Part shown: piece by piece, positions 1-9,320 of the stretch | Layout: every line of letters starts with the position of its first letter | Numbering within the stretch: position 1 is the stretch's first letter | Assembly (NCBI RefSeq): GCF_018129985.1 | Contig: NZ_JAFCKT010000009.1 | Location: forward strand, 124,001 to 188,000 | Source of the DNA: Bradyrhizobium sp. SZCCT0148 | GTDB taxonomy: Bacteria > Pseudomonadota > Alphaproteobacteria > Rhizobiales > Xanthobacteraceae | DNA length: 64,000 nucleotides | Direction of reading: 5' to 3' | Notes under the pieces: model-generated | Database searches by the model: none | Seen by the model: only the letters and a program-made list of their open reading frames with translations | What the model was told of the DNA's origin: nothing | Program-made: the position numbers and the translations under genes

Positions 1-533
1 CCCGCCTCCTTCGCAAGGATGCGATTGCGCTTGTCCAGCCACGCCGCAAACACCGTTCCATCCTGATCGAGCGCCAACGCCTCGAACCGCTGGCTCTCGT
101 TGTTGGCCGTGATGGGCTTCAATTCGGCAAAGCTCTTCCCGCCATCGATCGAGCGCGTATAGAGCACCTGACCGTTGAAGGCCTCGTCCCTGAAGGTCGA
201 GAACGCGAGCGCGATGCCGCCCTTGCGGTCGACGACGATCTTAGGCCGTGCGTCCGGTCCCCAATCGAGGTTCAGCCGCGTCGTCGTGACCTGGGTGGGC
301 ACCGAAAAGCTGCGACCGGCATCCTGCGAACTTGCGACCGAGACCCGCCCTCCGGCCATCCAGACCAGCCACAGCGTGCCGTCCGGGCCGAAGGCAGGCG
401 TCGCCTTGGTGGCACAGCGCAGCGTCGGCTCCTCGCACGCAGCTTCGGACACCTGCGGGGCGCGCATCTGTGCGAGCGCCGCACTTTGCAGGAGCACGCA
501 GGCGACCATTCCAAGCAGGCCAGTTCGGATCAT
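1..533 (-). CDS. Sialidase-fold (BNR/Asp-box) exported protein, C-terminus cut by window edge
   Basis: Reading the minus strand from the ATG at 533 gives an open frame of at least 177 residues that runs off the left edge. It begins with a short basic N-terminus, a hydrophobic stretch and an ALAQ-type signal peptidase site around residues 20-22, so export is likely. Two Asp-box motifs (S-x-D-x-G-x-x-F) are visible, SQDAGRSF at about 69-76 and SIDGGKSF at about 128-135, which are typical of beta-propeller sialidase-like proteins. Asp boxes mark the fold rather than the reaction, and no catalytic arginine triad can be judged from the fragment. It lies 26 bases downstream of the TonB receptor on the same strand, so the two are probably co-transcribed. 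The fold is fairly sure; enzymatic sialidase activity is not. Confidence 0.75.
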   Translation of the reverse strand, partial: MIRTGLLGMVACVLLQSAALAQMRAPQVSEAACEEPTLRCATKATPAFGPDGTLWLVWMAGGRVSVASSQDAGRSFSVPTQVTTTRLNLDWGPDARPKIVVDRKGGIALAFSTFRDEAFNGQVLYTRSIDGGKSFAELKPITANNESQRFEALALDQDGTVFAAWLDKRNRILAKEA

Positions 534-559
534 GCCCCGCTCCCTTCGAGAACCCCGGA

Positions 560-2950
560 TCATTTGAAGGCCACCTTCATACCCGCAACGAATGTGCGCG
601 GCGAGCCGGCATAGATCGACCCCGTCGTGTTTGCCAGCACGCTCGCAGAATTCTGAAGGCCCGCCCCCGTCACCGTATTGGCGATGTTGTTGGCCGAGGC
701 GACGTAGGTACGGTCGAACACGTTCCTGACTTCGAGAAACAGGTTCAGGGATCTGAACGTGTCGGACGGCAGATCGGTCTTGTAGTGGACGTTCAGGTTA
801 ACCAGCTCGTAGCCCGGCGCTTTCAACAGATTTGCATTGTCCATGTAGAAGGAATCCTTCCACTGGACCTCGACGAAACCTCCGAGGCCGGTCAGTGGCC
901 CGGCGAATTCGTCGTAACCAAGTCGGGCCGTCAGTTCGTTCGATGAGACGCCGGGAATCTTGTTACCGGCACGGTTGAAGCTGAAAACGGCACCGTTGGT
1001 GATGCTCTCCACATACTCGGTGTAGACTTCGTCCAGATAGGTGTACGCCGCTACAAACCGCCAGCCCGGATAGAACTTCCAGTCGGCGGCAAGCTCGAGG
1101 CCGCGGTGTTCCGAGCGCGGCGCATTGAACGTATAGGAGACGCCGGCAATCGGGGTCGCCTGACTGACGATCTCGTTGCGGAAGAATTCGTAGAAGGCGG
1201 TCGCGCTCAGCTTGAGCGTGGTGTCGGGAGTCCAGTCGAAACCGAGGTCGTAGCCCAGATTCTTCTGGACCTGGAGCTGGGTGTTATTGCCCGACAAGCC
1301 GGTCGGAAGGACAAAGAGGTTCGAAACCTGCGGGGTGCCATATCCCGTGGCGACTCGTCCGCGGAAAAGCCAATCGTTGCTGGGATTGTAGAGCAGCGCC
1401 AGTTCCGGCGCCGCATTTTGAAACTGCCGGTCGGCCGTCGTCAGTGTCGTTGTCGTGATGCCGCTGGGGCCGGCATAGGCATACGCCGTGTTGACGCCTT
1501 TCAGCAGGGTCGTCTCCCAGCCGATACCGGCAACCGCCGTTAATGCCGATGTAAGCTTGATCTCCTCCCTCACGCGCACACCATAATTGGTCGTGTCGCT
1601 ATAGAGGTTGCTCGACAGCCTGCCGAGCGTCGCGTTGCCTCCGGGCATCACGTTTCGCGTGTCGCTCGACGCCGTCAGGGTGTTGTAGAAGGCGCCGAAG
1701 AACGCGGTGGACTCCAGACCTAATATCTCTCCGCGCTTGGTGAGATCGCTCGTGTAATTATACGATGGAAAATCGCCGATCGCGCTGGTCTGACCGGTGG
1801 GCTGACTGATGTTCCGGTCGTCGAACACGAACTGGTTGCGCCAGGTCATGGTGTTGTCGAAGTCGTGTTCCCACCGGCCGCCGACGATGGTTCGGCGATC
1901 GTTTCGCCCGAGTCCGGCTTGTGTGGCCGTCTCGGTGTCCCTGCCGCCGTTGAAGCCGTTGTTGAAAAGAGACACGGTGGAACATCCGGCCGTCCCCGAG
2001 CCGGTCGTACAGCCCTGCTGGAAAGGATTGGTGTAGAACTGATTCAGCGACTGTCGGATCGGCAGCCGCGCGCTGAGGTCGTTGTTGATGATCTTGACCG
2101 AGAAACGGTCGTCCGGCGTCGCCTTGAGTGTGCCGAGGAAGTTGACGGTCTGCGTGTTGAACCAGCTGTTGCCGATATAGCCGTCGCCCCGTGTGTCGCT
2201 CGCGAACAGCGAGGCCTCGAAATTCCCGATCTTTTTGCCCGCCGCCAGGTAATTGTTGAGGTAGCCATAACTGCCGCCGTCAACGCCATATTCGACGCCG
2301 TCGATCGTGCCGCCCGGCCGTGTGCGGAAATTGAGCGCGCCGCCGGTCGCATAATTGCCGTACAGCGCCGACGAGGGGCCGCGGATCACGTCGATCGCAC
2401 TATAGGCGTGGGGATCGATCAGGTCGCTGCGCGACAGGCCGTCCGGCTGCGTCACCGGAAAGCCGTCGTCGAAGATCACGAGATTGCGGATGGCGAAACC
2501 ATTCCGGGCGTTGGATCCGCGAATCGAGATGCCGAAGTCGCGGGGACCGTTGCCCTGCTTGATCGAGATGCCCGGGCTGTCGCGCAAGACGTCGCCGACC
2601 GAGAACGCAGGACGGTTGTCGAACTGGCTACGATCGATGGTGGTCGCGGTCTGGCCGGCCGGCGCCTGATTGAGACCGGCCCGCGCCGCCCCGGCGGACA
2701 TCGTGTTGTTTTGTCCCTGGGCACCATCGGTCGCAATCGGCGCGACCGGCCTCGCTGCCCGCGCCGCCGAAGCGGAGCGTTGCCGCGATGGACGGATGAC
2801 TGGCTGGGGACGGGACGCCCTGGGCGCCTCGATTGTCACCGCGGGAATCGATTCCGGGGAGGCCTGGGCGAGAGCGTCTGAACCGATTGGGGACACCAGC
2901 CCGAAAAACAGGGGCAAGCCGGCGCGCCCCATCGCACGTATGCGCAACAT
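560..2950 (-). CDS. TonB-dependent outer membrane receptor
   Basis: About 796 residues from the ATG at 2950, chosen because an AGGA-containing stretch precedes it and a signal peptide ending in DALAQA follows directly; an upstream ATG at 2989 has no ribosome site. A Pro/Arg-rich linker with a TonB-box-like segment (PAVTIEAP) precedes a plug domain (FSVGDVLRDSPGISIKQGN, IRGSNARNGF) and a 22-strand-type barrel rich in alternating aromatic residues, ending FVAGMKVAFK. It should import a scarce ligand across the outer membrane using TonB energy. The ligand is unknown. A DUF2946 gene upstream and a sialidase-fold gene downstream suggest a metal or organic ligand; DUF2946 neighbours often accompany copper receptors, so copper is a weak guess. 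Confidence 0.9.
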   Translation of the reverse strand: MLRIRAMGRAGLPLFFGLVSPIGSDALAQASPESIPAVTIEAPRASRPQPVIRPSRQRSASAARAARPVAPIATDGAQGQNNTMSAGAARAGLNQAPAGQTATTIDRSQFDNRPAFSVGDVLRDSPGISIKQGNGPRDFGISIRGSNARNGFAIRNLVIFDDGFPVTQPDGLSRSDLIDPHAYSAIDVIRGPSSALYGNYATGGALNFRTRPGGTIDGVEYGVDGGSYGYLNNYLAAGKKIGNFEASLFASDTRGDGYIGNSWFNTQTVNFLGTLKATPDDRFSVKIINNDLSARLPIRQSLNQFYTNPFQQGCTTGSGTAGCSTVSLFNNGFNGGRDTETATQAGLGRNDRRTIVGGRWEHDFDNTMTWRNQFVFDDRNISQPTGQTSAIGDFPSYNYTSDLTKRGEILGLESTAFFGAFYNTLTASSDTRNVMPGGNATLGRLSSNLYSDTTNYGVRVREEIKLTSALTAVAGIGWETTLLKGVNTAYAYAGPSGITTTTLTTADRQFQNAAPELALLYNPSNDWLFRGRVATGYGTPQVSNLFVLPTGLSGNNTQLQVQKNLGYDLGFDWTPDTTLKLSATAFYEFFRNEIVSQATPIAGVSYTFNAPRSEHRGLELAADWKFYPGWRFVAAYTYLDEVYTEYVESITNGAVFSFNRAGNKIPGVSSNELTARLGYDEFAGPLTGLGGFVEVQWKDSFYMDNANLLKAPGYELVNLNVHYKTDLPSDTFRSLNLFLEVRNVFDRTYVASANNIANTVTGAGLQNSASVLANTTGSIYAGSPRTFVAGMKVAFK

Positions 2951-3043
2951 CTCTTGAATTCCTGACATCCGGCACTGCGGCCGGTCCATGAAGCGCGCGT
3001 CGGCACGACAATGGCGCGCACCAACGGCTTGGTTGTCGTGACG

Positions 3044-3430
3044 TCAGGAAAATTGAGGTGGGGCCCGCGCCTGCGCACGCGATCCCTTGGGAGCAGCGAT
3101 GGCCGACGCATCCGCCGGCTGCCACACCACGCGCTCGGCATGGCGGAACGGAATCGAGAGTCCCGCATGCGTCGGCGAATCGAGCGAGGCGCCCGCCTGG
3201 GCCAGGCAACACAGGGCGCACGCGCCCGCATGCGCGGTCGGGGAGCCGGTTCGATCGTCGAGGCCGCCCTGTTCGCCCGCACTGTGGCAGATGACGACCG
3301 CAGACAACGGATCCGCGACGGCCCGGCCGGTCGCCCAGCACGCGGCAATCGGCGCCAGCACCTGCATCGCCAAGGCGAGCAGGACCAGGGGGAGGAATTT
3401 CTGTAGCCGCGCGTGCATCCGCCGAACCAT
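3044..3430 (-). CDS. DUF2946-like small exported/membrane protein
   Basis: 128 residues. An N-terminal basic stretch is followed by a hydrophobic segment (about 13-33, LPLVLLALAMQVLAPIAA) and a cysteine-bearing segment CALCC near residue 72. This size and pattern match the DUF2946 family, poorly characterised proteins often found beside TonB receptors or metal genes. Start at 3430; an in-frame ATG at 3418 is equally possible. The gene is 54-93 bases upstream of the TonB receptor on the same strand and is probably the first gene of that operon. The cysteine-rich segment may bind metal, but that is inference from context. Confidence 0.6.
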   Translation of the reverse strand: MVRRMHARLQKFLPLVLLALAMQVLAPIAACWATGRAVADPLSAVVICHSAGEQGGLDDRTGSPTAHAGACALCCLAQAGASLDSPTHAGLSIPFRHAERVVWQPADASAIAAPKGSRAQARAPPQFS

Positions 3431-3558
3431 TCGTTCGCCGGCTAACTAAACACCGTGCAGGGCTCAAGTCGAGATCAGTTCCGCCGGCTTCTTGGCCCAG
3501 CGCAAATTTGTCGAAAACAGCGGCTCGACGATCCGGCTATGGCCATGGCGTCCGGCAT

Positions 3559-3602
3559 TTGAGGCAGATCAAAGGATCCAGCACCCCGAGATTTCTTATA
3601 TT
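3559..3602 (+). promoter_or_regulatory. FixK/FNR-type box with -10 element
   Basis: TTGAGGCAGATCAA at 3559-3572 fits the TTGA-N6-TCAA pattern recognised by FixK2/FNR-family regulators. A TATATT at 3597-3602 gives a start near 3609, about 43 bases from the box centre, which is class II activator geometry (usual about 41.5). It faces the globin gene, consistent with oxygen-responsive control. Because the box is symmetric it could also act on the divergent DUF2946 gene, although the -10 match there is poorer. Confidence 0.5.
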
Positions 3603-3608
3603 TGTCAT

Positions 3609-3876
3609 ATACTTGGGGGACCAAAGCCCGATCATTTCGTCTATTGCTCGAATTTTGAACATTCGTTGCTGAAAATGATGACAAGTGAGAAAAGTTGATC
3701 TAGCATCACTCTTGCTCAGGCTGGCCGCGAGGTCGAAGTCTGGTGGTCCAAGTCTCGGGAGGAGCCCCTGGCGCGCAAAACGCAGCGTCGCCCCGTCAAT
3801 CAAGAGCAAATCTTAGAATCGGGGATAATAGGGTCGACACAATTTTCGAGCGGGGCCAGGGCCCCGCTCTTTTTTT
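3609..3876 (+). ncRNA. Candidate low-oxygen small RNA or terminated leader upstream of globin
   Basis: The interval between the FixK-type promoter and the strong terminator at 3848-3876 has no convincing reading frame on either strand. A transcript of about 268 nt would start near 3609 and end 6-7 bases before the first ATG of the globin. It may be an independent small RNA induced by FixK2 or a leader whose terminator gates globin expression. A GATAAT at 3824-3829 could be a second -10 element. Rests on promoter and terminator only. Confidence 0.3.
3848..3876 (+). terminator. Strong intrinsic terminator just before globin ATG
   Basis: Perfect 9-bp stem GAGCGGGGC / GCCCCGCTC with a CAGG loop, followed by seven T residues. 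It points in the plus direction and ends 6 bases before the ATG at 3883. Confidence 0.85.
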
Positions 3877-3882
3877 GTCCGC

Positions 3883-4302
3883 ATGGCACTTTCGCCGCTG
3901 AAAATGTCACTCAATCCGGTTGAACTCAGCTTTGAGCTCGCAGCCTTGCGCTGCGCGGATCTCACGCCGCTGGTCTATCGACGGCTGTTTGACCAACATC
4001 CCGAAGCGCAGGTGATGTTCCGCTCGGAAGGCGGCGACCTCGTGAGGGGATCGATGCTCGCACTGACGATCGAGGCGATTCTCGATTTCGCCGGTGAGCG
4101 GCGCGGGCATTTCCGGCTGATTGCCTGCGAGCTTGCCTCGCATGAGGCCTATGGCACGTCGCGCCAGCTGTTCATCGCCTTCTTCGCGATCATCAGGGAT
4201 ACGCTGCGCGATCTGCTCGGCGATGAATGGTCCATCGCGATCGCGCAGGCCTGGGACACATTGCTCGACGACATCGATGCCCTTGCGAGCACTCCAGCCT
4301 GA
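3883..4302 (+). CDS. Single-domain bacterial globin-like protein
   Basis: 139 residues, the length of a single globin domain. A CD1-like Phe sits near 46 (VMF) and a proximal-type His at 87 in SHEAYG, followed by an amphipathic helix (RQLFIAFFAIIRDTL) resembling helices F-G-H of flavohaemoglobin-type globins; an E7 His is not evident. Such proteins bind haem and handle O2 or NO. No reductase domain follows. The ATG at 3883 lies only 6 bases past a terminator; MSLNPVEL at 3904 is an alternative start, and neither has a Shine-Dalgarno sequence. The FixK-type promoter about 280 bases upstream suggests micro-oxic induction. Family assignment is good; ligand and role are inferred. Confidence 0.7.
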   Translation: MALSPLKMSLNPVELSFELAALRCADLTPLVYRRLFDQHPEAQVMFRSEGGDLVRGSMLALTIEAILDFAGERRGHFRLIACELASHEAYGTSRQLFIAFFAIIRDTLRDLLGDEWSIAIAQAWDTLLDDIDALASTPA

Positions 4303-4442
4303 CGCTTTGCGCTGCACCAACGCGGCTTGCCGCGAGCGCAGCGAGTGATTGCGGATTGAGTGGCGTCAACTCTTGTGAGAGACTTTCGACATCGGTTGCG
4401 CAATCAATGACGCACCGACGATAAAATCTATGGGAGCGAGCG

Positions 4443-5465
4443 ATGTCCGGGACGAAAGATTTCTCGACGACGAGGCGCGATCTTCTTCAGGCGGCTGTGA
4501 CCGCCGGCGCCGGAGCTGCCCTGCTCGGCAGCATGGGCATAAACCCCGCATTGGCCGCCGAGGTCGGGCGAAGCGAGAAGCCGCTGAAGGCGGCGTTCTC
4601 CAATGCGGGCCTCCAGGCCACCTGGTGCGCACAAGGCAAGCAAGCCGCCGAATTCTGGGGCAAGCTCTTCAATGTCGAAGTCACCTGGTTCGATGGTCAG
4701 CTCGACGCGGTGAAGCAGCGCGCCGCGATCGACAACATGGCCTCGCAGAAATGGGACTTCGTCGCGATCCAGGCTTTCGGCATCGGCACCCTCACCCAGC
4801 CCGTGCAGAAGATGATCGACGCCGGCACGCCCGTGATCGACATGGACACGCTGATCGCACCGCTCGACCAGATCAACGTCCACTCCTTCCTCGCCCCCGA
4901 CAACGAGTTCATGGGCGCCTCGGTGACGCAGGCGCTGTGCAATGCGATGGGCGGCAAAGGCAAGATCATCATGACGCAGGGCGCGCTCGGGCACACCGGC
5001 GCGCAAGGACGGGCAAAAGGCTTCACCAATACGGTGAAGCAATTCCCCGGCATCGAGGTGCTCGACACCCAGCCGGCCGATTGGGACGTCTCCAAGACGG
5101 CGCGGCTCTGGGAAACCTATCTGACCAAGTACCCGCAGATCGACGCGGCGTTCTTCCACAATGACGACATGGCGCTTGCCGCCGCCAACATCATGAAGGC
5201 GCGCGGCCGCACCAACATCCTGATCGGCGGCGTCGATGCCATGCCGCCGGCGATCCAGGCGGTGAGCGAAGGCCGCATGTTCGCGACCGTGCGCAATCCC
5301 TCCTGCCGCATCCATGGCGGCGCCATCATTGCGGGCGTCTCGGCCGTGGTCGGCGGCGAGAAGAGCGGCCAGGGCATTCCCAAGAACGTTGTCACCGACG
5401 GCCCGGTCGTGACCAAGGCCAACGCCGCCGGGATGCAGTGGATGCAGGATCACTTCCTGATCTGA
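4443..5465 (+). CDS. Sugar ABC transporter periplasmic substrate-binding protein
   Basis: 340 residues. The N-terminus has a twin-arginine motif (TTRRDLLQ, about 9-16), a hydrophobic alanine-rich core and an ALAAE cleavage region near 38, so the protein is exported folded through Tat. The rest is a ribose/galactose-type periplasmic binding protein (Peripl_BP_4 family): FVAIQAFGIGTL, TPVIDMDTLI and FFHNDDMALAAANI are typical strands and hinge segments. Start at 4443 is supported by GGGAGCGAG just upstream. The gene is followed after 6 bases by an RbsA-type ATPase and then an RbsC-type permease, forming a complete importer. The sugar cannot be named from the sequence. Confidence 0.9.
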   Translation: MSGTKDFSTTRRDLLQAAVTAGAGAALLGSMGINPALAAEVGRSEKPLKAAFSNAGLQATWCAQGKQAAEFWGKLFNVEVTWFDGQLDAVKQRAAIDNMASQKWDFVAIQAFGIGTLTQPVQKMIDAGTPVIDMDTLIAPLDQINVHSFLAPDNEFMGASVTQALCNAMGGKGKIIMTQGALGHTGAQGRAKGFTNTVKQFPGIEVLDTQPADWDVSKTARLWETYLTKYPQIDAAFFHNDDMALAAANIMKARGRTNILIGGVDAMPPAIQAVSEGRMFATVRNPSCRIHGGAIIAGVSAVVGGEKSGQGIPKNVVTDGPVVTKANAAGMQWMQDHFLI

Positions 5466-5471
5466 GCCTTC

Positions 5472-6974
5472 ATGCGAGAGGATCGTTCGCCCATCCTTGA
5501 ACTGCAGGGCATCACGAAGAGCTTCGGCGGAGTCGAAGCGCTTCGTGGTGTCGACTTCGCGCTCCACGCAGGCGAGATCCACGGTCTCGTCGGCGAGAAC
5601 GGCGCGGGAAAAAGCACGCTGATGAAGATCATCGCCGGCGTGCACACCGAATTCTCCGGCCGCTTCCTGATCGACGGCCAGGAGACGCATTTTCGCTCGG
5701 CGCGCGATGCACATGCCGCCGGCATCGCCATGGTGCATCAGGAACTTTCGGTCGCGCCCGACCTCACGGTCGCGGAGAATGTTTTCCTCGGCAACCAGCC
5801 GACCAATGCCCTCGGCCTCGTGCAATGGCGGCGGATGGCGCGCGAGGCCGGCGAGCAGCTGGCACGACTGGGTCTCGACGTCGATCCGATGAGCCGGCTC
5901 GGCGACCTCTCGATCGGCCTGCAGCAGCTGATCGAGATCGCCCGCGTACTGTTCTCCGGCGCCCGCATCGTCATCCTGGACGAGCCGACCTCCGCCCTCT
6001 CCCCGCCCGAGGTCGAGCGGCTGTTCGCGACGCTGCGGCGGCTGCGCGAAGAAGGCACGGCCATCGTCTTCATCTCGCATTTCATCGAGGACATCCTGCG
6101 CGTCTCCGACACGGTGACCGTGTTCCGCAACGGGCGGAAGGTCGCGGAAACCGCGAGCGCCGCCACCAACAAGGGCGCGCTGATCGAGGCCATGATTGGT
6201 CGCGGCGGCGAAGCGCTCGAGCACAGCTACAGCGACGATCTGATGCTGCCGACGCCGAGCAACAGCCCGGTGGTGCTGAAGGTCGACCAGCTCTCGCTGG
6301 CGCGCAGCCTGAAGGACGTTTCCTTCGAAGCCCGCGCCGGCGAGGTGCTCGGCATCTACGGCTTCATGGGCTGTGGCCAGCAGGAGTTGTCGCGCATCCT
6401 GTTCGGCAAGCTGAAGCCGGACGCTGGCACGCTTGCCGTCGAGGGAACGCCGAAGACCTTTGCCAGCACCGCGGCGGCGCGCCGCGCCGGGGTGGCACTG
6501 GTGCCCGAGAGCCGGCGCGACATGCTGTTCCACCAGGAGCCGGTCTACAAGAACATCTCGATCAGCATTCTCGACCGCATCTCGTCCCTGCTGCTCAAGC
6601 CGGCGCAGGAGCGCGACATCGCCAAGCGCCAGGTCGAGCAGCTGCAGATCAGGCCGCCCGTCGTCGGCCTCGACCTCGGCATGCTCTCCGGCGGCAACCA
6701 GCAGAAGGTTGCGCTGGCAAAATGGCTGACCTATCCGCCCAAGCTGCTGGTGCTGTGCGAGCCGACCCGCGGCATGGATGTCGGCGCCAAGAATGATGTC
6801 ATCAACATCGTCCGCGACCTCCGCGCCAAGGGGCTCGCCATCATCGTGCTGTCGACCGAGCCGGAAACGGTGCTGTCGCTGGCCGACCGCATCCTCGTGC
6901 TCAAGCGCGGCGCACTGGTGCGGGAATTCAGGAACGAGCCGGTCAGCAAGGACCGCCTGCTGGAAGCGGCGTGA
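5472..6974 (+). CDS. Sugar ABC transporter ATP-binding protein, two fused ABC domains (RbsA/XylG type)
   Basis: 500 residues containing two ABC ATPase domains in tandem, as in RbsA, MglA and XylG. Domain 1 has Walker A GENGAGKS near 40-47, an LSIGLQQ signature and Walker B IVILDEPTSAL. Domain 2 has a degenerate Walker A (GFMGCGQQE), as is usual in this family, with a full signature LSGGNQQK and Walker B LLVLCEPTRGMD. It powers import of the sugar captured by the upstream binding protein. It starts 6 bases after that gene and ends 12 bases before the permease. Assignment is firm; substrate unknown. Confidence 0.93.
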   Translation: MREDRSPILELQGITKSFGGVEALRGVDFALHAGEIHGLVGENGAGKSTLMKIIAGVHTEFSGRFLIDGQETHFRSARDAHAAGIAMVHQELSVAPDLTVAENVFLGNQPTNALGLVQWRRMAREAGEQLARLGLDVDPMSRLGDLSIGLQQLIEIARVLFSGARIVILDEPTSALSPPEVERLFATLRRLREEGTAIVFISHFIEDILRVSDTVTVFRNGRKVAETASAATNKGALIEAMIGRGGEALEHSYSDDLMLPTPSNSPVVLKVDQLSLARSLKDVSFEARAGEVLGIYGFMGCGQQELSRILFGKLKPDAGTLAVEGTPKTFASTAAARRAGVALVPESRRDMLFHQEPVYKNISISILDRISSLLLKPAQERDIAKRQVEQLQIRPPVVGLDLGMLSGGNQQKVALAKWLTYPPKLLVLCEPTRGMDVGAKNDVINIVRDLRAKGLAIIVLSTEPETVLSLADRILVLKRGALVREFRNEPVSKDRLLEAA

Positions 6975-6986
6975 CGGAGAAGCACC

Positions 6987-8015
6987 ATGGCGAGCAGTGA
7001 GACGGCTTTGGCGGCGGGGCAGCGGGCGCGAGGGCTAGCGCCCTTCCTGCGCTCGCAGATGCGCAACATCGCCCCGTTCCTCACCCTAATCTTCCTGTCC
7101 GGCTTCTTCGCCCTTGCGAGCCCTTCGTTCGCGACGCTCGACAATCTCGGCAACATCCTGACGCAGGTGTCGGTCACCGGCATCATCGCCGTCGGCCTCA
7201 CCTTCGTGATCCTCTGCGCGGAGATCGATCTGTCGATCGCCAGCATCGCCAACGTCACCGGCATCGCCGTCGCGTATTTCACGCTGCAGGACTCCTACGT
7301 CAACATCGCCAACATCCCCCTGCCCGGTGCGGTCGCGATCCTGCTGTCGATCCTGCTCTGCGCCCTGCTGGGTCTCGTCAACGCGCTGGGGCTGACCGTG
7401 ATCGGCATCCCCTCCTTCATCATGACGCTGGCGATGATGCAGATCGCGGCCGGCGTGTCGGCACTGCTGGTGCGCGGCCAGATCGCCTACAAGGTGCCGA
7501 GCCTGATCACCACGCTCGGCTCGGGCTCGATTGGCGGCATCCCCTGGCTCGTGATCGTCGCGGCCATCATGCTACTAGGCGGCCACCTGGTGCTGACCTA
7601 CACGCGCTTCGGCCGCTACGTCTACATGGTCGGGGGAAATCGCGAAGCGGCCGAATATTCCGGCCTCAACGTCAAGCTCATCCTGGGTGCCGTCATGGTG
7701 ATCTCGGCGGTGTGCTCGGGCATCGGCGGCATGCTCGGCGTCGCCCATTTCGGCAGCGCGCAGCAGAACGAGTTCGACACTTACCTTCTCGACTCCATCG
7801 CCGCCGTCGTCGTGGGCGGCACCAGCCTGTTCGGCGGCCGCGGCGGCATCGGCAACACCATCGTCGGGCTCTTCGTGCTCGGCGTCCTCAACAACGGCCT
7901 CGACCACGTCAACATCGACAGCTTCCTGAAGATCCTGATCCGCGGCCTGATCCTGCTGGCGGCGCTGGTCATCAACGTCTATGCGCAGCGGCTGAGGGAA
8001 AAGGCGGCGGAGTAG
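6987..8015 (+). CDS. Sugar ABC transporter permease (RbsC type)
   Basis: 342 residues with about eight to ten hydrophobic membrane segments. Family hallmarks are GLTFVILCAEIDLSIASIAN near 70-90, GIPSFIMTLAMM near 135 and the cytoplasmic loop GGNREAAEYSGLNV near 215. SD-like GGAGAAGC precedes the ATG at 6987. It forms the inner membrane channel for the importer encoded immediately upstream. It is the last gene of the operon; the next gene faces it. No clear terminator was seen in the 267-base gap that follows. Confidence 0.92.
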   Translation: MASSETALAAGQRARGLAPFLRSQMRNIAPFLTLIFLSGFFALASPSFATLDNLGNILTQVSVTGIIAVGLTFVILCAEIDLSIASIANVTGIAVAYFTLQDSYVNIANIPLPGAVAILLSILLCALLGLVNALGLTVIGIPSFIMTLAMMQIAAGVSALLVRGQIAYKVPSLITTLGSGSIGGIPWLVIVAAIMLLGGHLVLTYTRFGRYVYMVGGNREAAEYSGLNVKLILGAVMVISAVCSGIGGMLGVAHFGSAQQNEFDTYLLDSIAAVVVGGTSLFGGRGGIGNTIVGLFVLGVLNNGLDHVNIDSFLKILIRGLILLAALVINVYAQRLREKAAE

Positions 8016-8282
8016 ACGGCCCCAAAGTGAAAATTGCGAAAACAACCCCATGCACAGTAGAAACTGCGAGAAATTTCAGTGACTTACTCGGAGCTATAGT
8101 TGCGTGAACGCAACGGGTATTTGACCCGTCGGGCAAAACACATGCGGGAGCCACGATGCCCTGTTATCTCGAGGTGCGAGGCATGGCACGCGACCCGTCC
8201 CATGAGGAGCCTCGACGGGTGAAGGGCCACGATGCCGGCCGGGCCGTCGCCCCTTTCGAGCGCCGCTGAAGAAGCGATCGCC
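8016..8282. other. Convergent intergenic region
   Basis: No gene, tRNA or good terminator is visible. An ACGGGTATTTGACCCGT inverted repeat near 8117-8133 may be a weak hairpin. The surrounding sequence resembles decayed intergenic repeats I recall from Bradyrhizobium, but I cannot confirm this by search. Confidence 0.3.

Positions 8283-9312
<1,030 letters not shown>

Positions 9313-9320
<8 letters not shown>

Noticed and set aside
3696..3710. TTGATCTAGCATCAC as a second FNR/FixK site
   Set aside because: Spacing is five rather than four bases and the last base does not match; only the 3559-3572 site fits.
3537..3809. 90-codon frame in the gap between the DUF2946 and globin genes
   Set aside because: No ribosome site, unusual composition, overlaps the candidate untranslated transcript and is antisense to it.
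4428..6533. Very long open frame (about 700 codons) antisense to the sugar importer genes
   Set aside because: Mirror frame of high-GC genes with conserved ABC proteins on the other strand; Arg/His/Ala-rich composition, no domain and no start signal.
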